DNA of 11,822 nucleotides from an uncultured euryarchaeote (GTDB lineage Archaea; Thermoplasmatota; Thermoplasmata; UBA10834): assembly GCA_937872085.1 (NCBI GenBank), contig CALMQK010000062.1, forward strand, positions 1 to 11,822. Reading direction: 5' to 3'. The notes under the pieces were generated by a model. It searched no databases. It was given only the letters and a program-made list of their open reading frames with translations, and was not told where the DNA came from. The number at the start of each line of letters is the position of its first letter. Within the stretch, counting starts at the first letter, position 1. The translations under genes and the position numbers were made by a program. This document shows, in pieces, positions 6,253-11,822 of the stretch.

Positions 6253-6262
6253 GGTATTAATG
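6253..6262 (-). promoter_or_regulatory. TATA-like box for the thiF-thiI-nob1 operon
   Basis: On the minus strand CATTAATAC is centred about 26 nt upstream of the GTG start at 6231. That matches the archaeal TATA-to-start distance and predicts a leaderless thiF message, consistent with the lack of a Shine-Dalgarno. Confidence 0.5.
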
Positions 6263-6303
6263 GCTTTCAGAACCCACAGGCAACATAATAATTCTGCATC
6301 TGG

Positions 6304-6312
6304 AATATTTAT
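6304..6312 (-). promoter_or_regulatory. Second A/T-rich box upstream of thiF
   Basis: ATAAATATT on the minus strand (AATATTTAT on plus) is a good TATA-like core about 75-80 nt before thiF. Used on this strand it would give a leader of about 50 nt. It could equally be part of the transcription end region of the SHMT gene that stops at 6365. It is nearly palindromic, so direction is uncertain. Confidence 0.3.
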
Positions 6313-6364
6313 CTAGCAAGGACTGTCAGTGGGGCATGCTCCTGGAGGCGTCAGGTCCGCCGGT

Positions 6365-7591
6365 TCAGCTGTCGAATCGGAAGTCGAGGTTGAACCTGTC
6401 TCTCATTGCTTTGACATCTTTCTTGACATTCTCACCCTTGGCAGCTGCGATGAAGATGTCTGCCAGTGCTGGCAGGTCCTTCTCCTTGAACCCCATCCTG
6501 GTGATCTCTGGGGTACCCAGTCTTCCGACCGAGTCGGTGATGAGGTTGGATCTCTCGAGCCTTACAGAGAAATCGTTGAACCCGAGTCCGAATTTGGCCT
6601 TGAGCTTCTTGGGGTCGTAAAGGAGCTGGTGCGATTTGGAGAATCCCAGCTGCTCGAACATGATCGGGAAGCCCCTCGTCTTGAGCTCCTTCCCGAGCCT
6701 CTGCGAGTTCTTGACGACCTGCTTCGCGTACTGCGGTCCGAACCGTCTGGATTCGAGCAGCGCTTGCCCGAGGGAGGCGATTCTGTTCCAGTGGGCGTTG
6801 TCGATGACCCTCCAGGTGAGATTCTTCCGGATCTGCTCGTCTAGGTCCTTGTTGTTCGTGACGATCAGGCCTCCTTGGGGCCCGAAGAAGCTTTTGTGTG
6901 TCGAGCCGTAGAGTATGTCCACGCCCTCTTTGAGCGGTTTCTGGAACTCGCCCCCAGCGATCAGACCGAGGACGTGGGAGCCGTCGTAAGCGAGCGTTGA
7001 ACCTGCCGTCCTGCACGCGTCCTTGATCGGTCCAAGGTCGTATGGGAACAGGATGGATGATGCGCCGACTATCACGAGCCTGGGCTTCTTCTTCTTGACA
7101 AGTTCCGCCGTATCCTCGGACTTGACGTTGTGTACAGCAGGGTCGAACGGCAGGGGGAATGATCGCAGGCTGAGGATGTCAGGTATGTACTCCGGGGCGT
7201 ACCCGTCGTACCCGCCGTTGTCCGGCGAGATGGCCAGGATGGTGTCGCCCTTCTTCGTCGTGGACAAGATGGTGATCATCGCTGCGATGTGCCCAGAGAG
7301 CGGCTGGACGCAGGCATGTTTGGCCCGGAACACCTCCTTGGCGACTTCCTCGGCCTTGAGCTCGACATCGTTGGTTATCCTTGTGCCCCTGTAGGTGTTC
7401 TCCAGGTACTCCCCCGCGTATACCTTCTTGATGGGGAGGGTGTATCGGTTCGAGAAGTCGGCCGACAAGAGAGCCCTCACCTGCGGACTGGAGGCGTTCT
7501 CGGAGGGGAGGAGGTTGATGCATTCCTCGACCCGCCACTTCTCCTGGGCTCTCATGCTGTCCAAAAAGTAGCTGTTCTTGACCTTCGCCAT
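6365..7591 (-). CDS. glyA: Serine hydroxymethyltransferase, divergent archaeal form
   Basis: This 408-residue PLP enzyme of fold type I interconverts serine and glycine with a tetrahydropterin one-carbon carrier. The PLP machinery is intact. K233 lies in DILYGSTHKSFFGPQGG, which fits the SHMT lysine signature except for one position. The stretch YDGSHVLGLIAGGEF (202-216) has the Asp and His of the canonical DMAHVAGL motif. QPLSGH (96-101) and GTPEITRMG (359-367), with the substrate-carboxylate arginine R365, are also present. The cofactor/catalytic loop is unusual. Canonical NKYAEGYPG...RYYGG reads NRYTLPIKK (48-56), then AGEYLENTYRGTR, so the glutamate equivalent to E. coli Glu57 appears to be Leu52 and the loop is longer. 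ATG 7591 is preceded by a strong Shine-Dalgarno. A related aldolase acting on another beta-hydroxy amino acid is possible. Confidence 0.88.
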   Translation of the reverse strand: MAKVKNSYFLDSMRAQEKWRVEECINLLPSENASSPQVRALLSADFSNRYTLPIKKVYAGEYLENTYRGTRITNDVELKAEEVAKEVFRAKHACVQPLSGHIAAMITILSTTKKGDTILAISPDNGGYDGYAPEYIPDILSLRSFPLPFDPAVHNVKSEDTAELVKKKKPRLVIVGASSILFPYDLGPIKDACRTAGSTLAYDGSHVLGLIAGGEFQKPLKEGVDILYGSTHKSFFGPQGGLIVTNNKDLDEQIRKNLTWRVIDNAHWNRIASLGQALLESRRFGPQYAKQVVKNSQRLGKELKTRGFPIMFEQLGFSKSHQLLYDPKKLKAKFGLGFNDFSVRLERSNLITDSVGRLGTPEITRMGFKEKDLPALADIFIAAAKGENVKKDVKAMRDRFNLDFRFDS

Positions 7592-7598
7592 CGCTACG

Positions 7599-7605
7599 CC
7601 TCCTC
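7599..7605 (-). promoter_or_regulatory. Strong ribosome binding site of the SHMT gene
   Basis: GAGGAGG on the minus strand, 7 nt before the ATG at 7591, is the best Shine-Dalgarno in the window and fixes this start. Confidence 0.8.
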
Positions 7606-7624
7606 ATCGGGAATGGCGCGTCTG

Positions 7625-7632
7625 CTTAAAAA
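7625..7632 (-). promoter_or_regulatory. T-rich TATA-like element before SHMT
   Basis: TTTTTAAG on the minus strand lies about 20-27 nt before the SHMT Shine-Dalgarno. As a TATA box it would start transcription right at the Shine-Dalgarno, which is tight. The same T-run could instead end transcripts coming from the 68-residue gene. Both readings are open. Confidence 0.35.
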
Positions 7633-7720
7633 CCTAGAGCCAGGAGATGACCATAGCTCTCAACAAGCAATGACAAGGAATCGGTCCGCAACATGCCGGT
7701 CAGCGGATCCCGACAATGAT

Positions 7721-7927
7721 TCAGTTGTAGATGTTGAACTTGTCCGCATTGGGATATGTCGGGAACCCTTCGCCTTCCTCATCTTCGAGGTCATCTTCCA
7801 TGACCACGTTGACTAGGACGTTCACGATCTCTCGCAGTTGCTTCAAGTCCTCGCGGAGACGTGCAATCTCCGCGACTAGTTCCCTATCATTGTCAGACAA
7901 TGAAGTCCCCCGACGTTTCACACTCAT
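7721..7927 (-). CDS. Small acidic coiled-coil protein, unknown
   Basis: The protein has 68 residues and I recognise no family. Residues 13-43 look like one amphipathic helix with hydrophobic heptad spacing (LVAEIARLREDLKQLREIV, then NVLVNVV), suggesting a dimeric coiled coil. An acidic stretch follows (MEDDLEDEEGEG, 43-54), then a short tail FPTYPNADKFNIYN. G/C-biased third positions support coding. The gene starts 32 bp after the csl4 stop and could be the last gene of the GTPase-METTL5-csl4 unit. An A/T-rich element (TGATTTAAG, 7947-7939) is only about 16 nt from the ATG, too close for a normal TATA box. A GTG two codons in (7921) would fit that element better, so the start is slightly uncertain. 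No Shine-Dalgarno is visible for either. Confidence 0.65.
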   Translation of the reverse strand: MSVKRRGTSLSDNDRELVAEIARLREDLKQLREIVNVLVNVVMEDDLEDEEGEGFPTYPNADKFNIYN

Positions 7928-7959
7928 GCACGGACTGGCTTAAATCATTTTCCACACAA

Positions 7960-8535
7960 CTACTCTTTGTCGAAGGCACGGTAGTCGTCCGCCAGCTTGC
8001 GGTTCTCAGTGATGTCGTCCCGCTCGCAGTAGAGGCTGTGCCCGCGCTTCTCCAAGGGGAACTTGCACCTGCCACAGAGCGCCCTGATCACGCCGAAATG
8101 GGGTCCCGCGGTCGACAGCTGCACGGACGGCTCGACTTGTATCACGGTCGCTCGAATGATATCGCCCGGGCGCATGACATCCCCTGCGTCCTCGACGTAG
8201 GAGCTCGAGAGCTTTGAAACATGGATTGAGGCAAGGGTCTCGCTGGAGACGGACCTCTCGTTCCCTTCTTGCACCATTATGCTCACGATCGCCATTGCGG
8301 GCTTCGCGTCCGTGACCTCGCCGATGACAGTATCCCCTTCGGAGAGCACCACTGGGGGGTTGTCGAGTATGACCTTCACGAGTTTCTCTCTGGGGTCAAG
8401 GTCGAGCTCGCCCACCGCGCTCGCGTATATCTTGCCATCCATCTCATAGGTCCCTTCGCCCGACATGTACTCCTCGGCGATAGCGACCTCGTCACCCGGT
8501 AGAACTTTTCTTCCAGTCAGCGCCAGCTTAATCAC
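7960..8535 (-). CDS. csl4: Exosome cap subunit Csl4
   Basis: This 191-residue protein is an RNA-binding cap subunit of the archaeal exosome, which degrades and trims RNA 3' to 5'. The N-terminal domain (about 10-62) has the family opening VLPGDEVAIAEEYMSGEGTY. An S1 domain follows (about 64-142; EGDTVIGEVTDA, SIHVSKLSSSYV, PGDIIRATVI). The end carries a zinc-ribbon segment with GVIRALCGRCKFPL (C154, C157) and LYC (C170). The fourth zinc cysteine seen in typical Csl4 (CxxC) is not there; position 173 is Asp in CERDD. Translation starts at GTG 8535, directly after the methyltransferase stop TAG, with TGAGGT about 11 nt upstream, so the two are co-translated. Pairing of csl4 with a COG2263-type RNA methylase fits shared RNA-processing duty. 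Confidence 0.93.
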   Translation of the reverse strand: MIKLALTGRKVLPGDEVAIAEEYMSGEGTYEMDGKIYASAVGELDLDPREKLVKVILDNPPVVLSEGDTVIGEVTDAKPAMAIVSIMVQEGNERSVSSETLASIHVSKLSSSYVEDAGDVMRPGDIIRATVIQVEPSVQLSTAGPHFGVIRALCGRCKFPLEKRGHSLYCERDDITENRKLADDYRAFDKE

Positions 8536-9144
8536 CTATCTCTCAAACCTCAAAAGAACTACCGAAACGCTCTCCGTAGCCTTTCTGTGGAATTCGAATG
8601 CATATGGTATCTCGAATTTATACCTTTTGACTGGCAACGATGCCCCTCCCAATGAGGATACCAGCTTCTCGACGAAGGCCTCCGTGCCGTCATTGTGCAG
8701 CGAATATGTCCTGTGCGCCACTTGGAGGGCCTTTTCGATGAACGGGCGGTCCGCGTGCTTCGTCTGCGCTCCGAACGGCGGGTTCATCAGGGCGGTGTCG
8801 AAAGAACCTTTGGCCGTGGACACATCCGCCTCGAAGAACTCGACGTTCACGCCGGTGTCGGCGGCTGCCTGCTCCGCGACCTTGATCGCCTCAGGGTCGA
8901 TGTCAATACCGACGGCATGATGGGCCCCCAGGAGCATCGCCCCGATGGCGAGGATGCCGTTGCCGCACCCGAGGTCGATCACGTCCTTCCCTTCGATGTC
9001 CCCGGCCCCGAGGGCCTCCCAGAGGAGATCTGCAGCGATGTCCGCAGGGGTAGGGTACTGCTCCAGTCTTGGAGACCTCGATGTCAATGGCCTAAGCTTC
9101 TGAAGGGCCATTTCCAGCTGCCGTTTCTTCGTTGAACCACCCAT
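8536..9144 (-). CDS. METTL5-like RNA N6-adenine methyltransferase
   Basis: This 202-residue SAM-dependent enzyme carries the METTL5/COG2263 signature. LEQYPTPADIAADLLWEA (27-44) precedes the SAM motif VIDLGCGNGILAIGAMLLGA (55-74). An acidic motif GIDIDPEAI (79-87) follows, and then the catalytic NPPFGAQTKHADRPFIEKAL (121-140). YSLHNDGTEAFVEK (147-160) and IPYAFEFHRK (179-188) are also family-specific. NPPF is the catalytic motif of adenine N6-methylation. Human METTL5 methylates one adenosine of 18S rRNA with TRMT112 as partner; an rRNA target here is an inference from homology. The ATG at 9144 lies 27 bp after the GTPase stop with no clear Shine-Dalgarno, and the gene abuts csl4. A TRMT112-like partner is not present in the window. 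Confidence 0.9.
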   Translation of the reverse strand: MGGSTKKRQLEMALQKLRPLTSRSPRLEQYPTPADIAADLLWEALGAGDIEGKDVIDLGCGNGILAIGAMLLGAHHAVGIDIDPEAIKVAEQAAADTGVNVEFFEADVSTAKGSFDTALMNPPFGAQTKHADRPFIEKALQVAHRTYSLHNDGTEAFVEKLVSSLGGASLPVKRYKFEIPYAFEFHRKATESVSVVLLRFER

Positions 9145-9171
9145 TCGTCGTGCGCCCGTTATGACGCGAGG

Positions 9172-10035
9172 TCAGCGGGCCTCGTCGATCATCTTCCAGC
9201 GCCTGAGCTTGTTCACCTCGGACACGTCCCTGCCGTGGACGTCCCGCTCCACGTCCGATAGGTACTCGATCGCCATCAAGAGGGATTCCTTTGTCGGGGC
9301 GTTCACGTTGACCTTTGCCTTCGTGAATTCCCTTTCGATCAGCTCCATGGCTTTGGAGGTGTCGCCATATTGCTCGCAGAAGTCACACACCACATCGTCG
9401 ACTGCGGCAGCGAGGGATTCCGCCGACATATCCAGGTTAGGTCTCTTCTCGATCAGCTCACCGGCGAGCATGAGCTCGCCGATCTTCTTGAAACAATCTT
9501 CGATCTTGTCGCCGGTCTTCGCGCTGCAGAGTATGACTGGCATCTCGGCCTTCGTGGACAGGGCGTTGAGAGCCTCGACCGCACCGGGCCTGGCTATGTC
9601 GTTCTTGTTGCCGACCAAGACGATCGGAACGCTGTGGCACGTTTCCGTGATCTCGGGCAACCAGAACTCTTCCGCTGACTTGATGGTCTCCGGTCGGGAA
9701 AGGTCACAGACCAAGATGACCCCGTGGGCGCCGCTCAGACCCTGGACGCGCATCTTCTTGTAGTCCTTTTGACCCAGGATGTCCCACATCATCAGGGTCA
9801 GATATACCGTCTTGTCCGGCAGCTTGTACTCGATGTCCCTCTTGCTCACCTTCGCGCCTATCGTCGCGATGTATTTGTCGTCGAAGACATCTATGACGAA
9901 TCTCCTGATGAGGGATGTCTTCCCGACGGCCGAGTCCCCGACCAAGGCGACTTTCTTGATGTAGCGCTTTGACTTGATGATGCTCAGATGTTCACCAGAT
10001 GCATTATGTCTTGACGATTCTGAATTGTCCTTCAA
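9172..10035 (-). CDS. Rab/Ras-like small GTPase with C-terminal helical extension
   Basis: The protein has 287 residues. A Ras-superfamily G domain spans about 24-192. The P-loop is GDSAVGKT (33-40), switch I has T58 in IATIG, and G3 is WDILGQ (84-89), a Rab-type WDxxGQ with the catalytic glutamine. G4 is NKND (143-146) and G5 is CSAKTG (170-175). Residues about 205-287 are a mostly helical extension (VCDFCEQYGDTSKAMELIE; PTKESLLMAIEYLSDVE) that I cannot assign to a family. No lipidation cysteine motif is visible at the end. The start must be TTG 10035: an in-frame stop lies just upstream and there is no ATG before the P-loop. The gene heads the minus-strand run toward METTL5 and csl4 and is divergent from the coiled-coil gene at 10200. 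Its cellular role is unknown. Confidence 0.88.
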   Translation of the reverse strand: MKDNSESSRHNASGEHLSIIKSKRYIKKVALVGDSAVGKTSLIRRFVIDVFDDKYIATIGAKVSKRDIEYKLPDKTVYLTLMMWDILGQKDYKKMRVQGLSGAHGVILVCDLSRPETIKSAEEFWLPEITETCHSVPIVLVGNKNDIARPGAVEALNALSTKAEMPVILCSAKTGDKIEDCFKKIGELMLAGELIEKRPNLDMSAESLAAAVDDVVCDFCEQYGDTSKAMELIEREFTKAKVNVNAPTKESLLMAIEYLSDVERDVHGRDVSEVNKLRRWKMIDEAR

Positions 10036-10067
10036 ACAGAGGACTCAGGTCGGATTGGTCACGAGCC

Positions 10068-10076
10068 TACATAATC
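10068..10076 (-). promoter_or_regulatory. TATA-like box for the GTPase gene
   Basis: GATTATGTA on the minus strand, centred about 37 nt before the TTG at 10035, predicts a leader of about 10 nt. It is the best A/T-rich block on this side of the divergent gap. Confidence 0.4.
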
Positions 10077-10173
10077 CTTTCCGACTCGAGTTTCGGGAGC
10101 CTGCAAGCGACCAGGAACTCGGCCAGTGGGCTTTTGAATGGCGGAACCCCGGTATGCAAAAGCTCAATACGGG

Positions 10174-10184
10174 ATAGTAGATAA
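10174..10184 (+). promoter_or_regulatory. Possible TATA-like box for the coiled-coil gene
   Basis: ATAGTAGATAA is centred about 21 nt before the ATG at 10200. The match is weak and the spacing slightly short, but no Shine-Dalgarno precedes the ATG, so a leaderless message is plausible. Confidence 0.25.
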
Positions 10185-10199
10185 CACCCAGTCGGTTCC

Positions 10200-11432
10200 A
10201 TGGAAAACACAGCCAAGTCCGCATCGCCTCTTCCCCCCAAGAAGACGCTCGAGAACTACGCCATATCCTACATGGGCGCCTATCTGAACACCATCATGGC
10301 GGCGCGGCCGGACCGTCTCCCCGTGCTGGCCAGGAACCAGTTCTACGAGATTGAAGTCTGCTCGATGCCCAATAACTGCCTCGCGATGCTCTTCGAGAAG
10401 GCCGAGAAGACGAGCGTCGCCGTGAGCGACAGGACATGGAACTATGTCGAGAGCAAGGTGATGTCAGGCGTGACGCACCTGGTGGCGATATACTCTCACG
10501 AAGGAATGAAGGTGGCGGATGCGATCGTCAGGGGCAAGCGCGATGCGGTAAGGGACATCAGGTCAGTCGAGGATTCGAACATCGCCAAGGCCGTGACCGA
10601 CCTCGAGAAGATAGTCGATGGACTCGGGCAGATCGAGCAGTCGAACAAGGGGACCGTCAGGCTGGGCGAGGCGGAGCTGGCGAAGCTCAAGCCGATCAGG
10701 GATGCGATCATCACCTCTGGCCCCGAGGTGGACATGCTGGCCATAGTGGACGCTCTCAAGAGCTGTCCTGCCGTCCCGACCGCGATCAGCACGGACTCGA
10801 AGGACAAACAGCTCCTGCAGAAGCTGGCCCAGGATGTCGGTGATCTGTCGGACGTGATAAGGAGGGTTGAAGATCAGGACAAGAAGCTCCAGGAGATAGA
10901 GCAATCCCTCACCAAGGCCCTCTCGGAGTACAACAGGAATATCGACGAGCGGATCTCCAAGGGCCTGGCGGTCATTCTTCAGGCGTCCGACAAGAAGATC
11001 GACAAGGGCCTTGCGGTGGTCAAGAGCACAGGTGCCCAAGGGAACGGCAGCGTCCCGAAGGATCTGGAGCTCAGGCTCGAGAAGTTCGACAAGGCTATCG
11101 GCGCGATCCATTTGCAGATTCAAGATGTCGCTGGCAAGAGGCCATCGGCGTTGCAGCTACCTCCAGACCTCGAGCTGCGGCTGGATGGACTCGAGAAGGC
11201 CGCGAAGGCCGTGGATCTCATTGTTCACGAGCTGTTCAGCAAGCCAGGTACAAGCTCGGAACAGAAGAACGAAAAGACTGGCATTGTCGACGAGCTAGTG
11301 TTCATGGTCGGAGATCTCAAGGACAATGTCTCGAGGCTCAATGCACGCTTGATGAAGATCGAGGAGTTCCTTCTCCAGCTCCAGACCCAGGGAGCTGCTC
11401 CCAAGCGGCGGCTCCTCAAGCGCACGCTATGA
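10200..11432 (+). CDS. Unrecognised protein with globular N-terminus and long coiled-coil/helical body
   Basis: I do not recognise a family for this 410-residue protein. Residues about 15-115 look like a globular mixed domain (KKTLENYAISYMGAYLNTIM, RNQFYEIEVCSMPNNCLAML, VSDRTWNYVESKVMSGVTHL, VAIYSHEGMKVADAIV). From about 115 on it is mainly charged helix. Coiled-coil-like parts are about 125-150, 204-255 and 363-395. An internal repeat pairs residues 286-307 with 321-342. The protein ends in a basic tail, PKRRLLKRTL. No signal peptide, membrane segment or catalytic motif is visible. Codon bias is typical of the window, so it looks native. It is divergent from the Rab-like GTPase with 164 bp between starts, so shared regulation or a GTPase-partner relation can be proposed but not shown. 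The stop overlaps the convergent PHP gene by 6 bp. Confidence 0.85.
   Translation: MENTAKSASPLPPKKTLENYAISYMGAYLNTIMAARPDRLPVLARNQFYEIEVCSMPNNCLAMLFEKAEKTSVAVSDRTWNYVESKVMSGVTHLVAIYSHEGMKVADAIVRGKRDAVRDIRSVEDSNIAKAVTDLEKIVDGLGQIEQSNKGTVRLGEAELAKLKPIRDAIITSGPEVDMLAIVDALKSCPAVPTAISTDSKDKQLLQKLAQDVGDLSDVIRRVEDQDKKLQEIEQSLTKALSEYNRNIDERISKGLAVILQASDKKIDKGLAVVKSTGAQGNGSVPKDLELRLEKFDKAIGAIHLQIQDVAGKRPSALQLPPDLELRLDGLEKAAKAVDLIVHELFSKPGTSSEQKNEKTGIVDELVFMVGDLKDNVSRLNARLMKIEEFLLQLQTQGAAPKRRLLKRTL
11055..11225 (+). repeat. Diverged tandem repeat inside the coiled-coil gene
   Basis: The copies at 11055-11120 and 11160-11225 encode PKDLELRLEKFDKAIGAIHL and PPDLELRLDGLEKAAKAVDL, sharing DLELRL and an A-h-x-h pattern after it. 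The DNA copies differ at many third positions, so this is an old protein-level duplication, not a recent DNA repeat. Confidence 0.65.
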
Positions 11433-11822
11433 TCTCAGCCAGGTGCCTTTGGACACAAATAGCAATGCCTGGTTCATGCTGTGTATGAGGACGTTCGACC
11501 TGATCGTCTTCAGAACAACGGGATCCGCGAGCAGTGCTTTCCTCAGCTCTTCGAGCGAAGAGGAGTCCTGGACCCTGGTCGTGCCATTTCCTATCTCCAT
11601 GACCAGGTGCGCGTCCGAGGAGGAGAATCCCGGCATCCTGAGTTCGGTCGCGTACTCGAGCGAGCGCCTGTTGTCCCGGGGGCTGAGCGTAGCGTTGAAA
11701 ACCTCCAGCCCGTCTGCGAGCGCGATGTCCTGGCTCGTCATCTTCGGCGATTCGCCCGGATGAGGGACGATGGCAATGCCTCCGTCCGACCTGATCTCAT
11801 CCACGGCGGCAGCGAAGGTCTT
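11427..11822 (-). CDS. PHP-family phosphoesterase, C-terminal part (N-terminus outside window)
   Basis: The frame stays open from the stop TAG (11429-11427) to the right edge, giving 131 residues that begin KTFAAAVDEIRSDGGIAIVP. GGIAIVPHPGE carries the histidine of a PHP metal-site motif, and FSSSDAHL carries the late DxH motif. ADGLEVFNATLSPRDNRRSL and GNGTTRV between and after them match the usual order in small archaeal PHP proteins. The PHP domain binds two or three metal ions and hydrolyses phosphoesters; the substrate of this protein cannot be named. The N-terminal HxH metal motif would lie beyond the window. A GTG at 11804 is not taken as the start, because the frame continues sensibly upstream of it and the domain would be incomplete. 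The 3' end overlaps the convergent coiled-coil gene by 6 bp. Confidence 0.85.
   Translation of the reverse strand, partial: KTFAAAVDEIRSDGGIAIVPHPGESPKMTSQDIALADGLEVFNATLSPRDNRRSLEYATELRMPGFSSSDAHLVMEIGNGTTRVQDSSSLEELRKALLADPVVLKTIRSNVLIHSMNQALLFVSKGTWLRS

Noticed and set aside
6329..6844. A 171-codon plus-strand frame opposite the end of the SHMT gene, with an A/T-rich box just before it
   Set aside because: The box at 6304-6312 is near palindromic and better read for the minus strand. The translation shows no domain, and the opposite frame is a clear SHMT.
7592..7720. tRNA or small RNA gene in the gap between SHMT and the 68-residue gene
   Set aside because: I could not fold a cloverleaf or find tRNA consensus blocks; partial inverted bits around 7680-7712 do not form a continuous stem.
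9974..10184. Short plus-strand frames in the GTPase/coiled-coil divergent gap
   Set aside because: They overlap the GTPase start and both promoter regions, and show neither the local codon bias nor a Shine-Dalgarno.

Overview
The window is archaeal chromosomal DNA, GC-rich and densely coded. The archaeal assignment rests on several genes. These are a Nob1-type PIN/zinc-ribbon endonuclease, the exosome cap subunit Csl4, a METTL5-like RNA adenine methyltransferase, a THUMP-less ThiI, an E1-like ThiF/UbaA and a Rab-like GTPase. Several starts also have A/T-rich TATA-like boxes about 25-37 nt upstream, and GTG or TTG starts are frequent. A euryarchaeal, possibly Thermoplasmatota-like, host is my best guess, but nothing here fixes the class. 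I see no tRNA, rRNA, CRISPR array, insertion sequence or phage gene.

Left part, plus strand (1-4122). The window opens with what looks like the last 25 codons of an unidentified gene, followed by a rubrerythrin with a promoter-like box and a hairpin behind it. A tight three-gene unit follows (907-3707). It holds an NRAMP-superfamily transporter whose metal-site motifs resemble the magnesium-type NRAMP-related transporters, a 72-residue single-span membrane protein, and a soluble PRC-barrel/MgtE_N/CBS protein. The last has the sensor half of the MgtE magnesium channel without its pore. This unit is the most interesting part of the window: a candidate split transporter plus cytosolic Mg2+ sensor. 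A small ASCH/PUA-like protein follows with its own promoter and overlaps nob1 tail to tail by 29 bp.

Middle and right, minus strand (10035 down to 4094). One run reads Rab-like GTPase, METTL5-like methyltransferase, csl4, a 68-residue coiled-coil protein and a divergent serine hydroxymethyltransferase. A second unit reads thiF/ubaA, thiI and nob1, joined with no gap and then a 4-nt overlap. Together they form an RNA-processing and RNA-modification neighbourhood: 16S 3'-end maturation (Nob1), RNA decay (Csl4), adenine methylation (METTL5-like) and sulfur transfer to tRNA (ThiI plus E1). SHMT may supply one-carbon units.

Far right. Divergent from the GTPase is a 410-residue protein with a globular N-terminal part I do not recognise, long helical/coiled-coil stretches and an internal repeat. 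It ends in a 6-bp overlap with a convergent PHP-family phosphoesterase gene that runs off the right edge.
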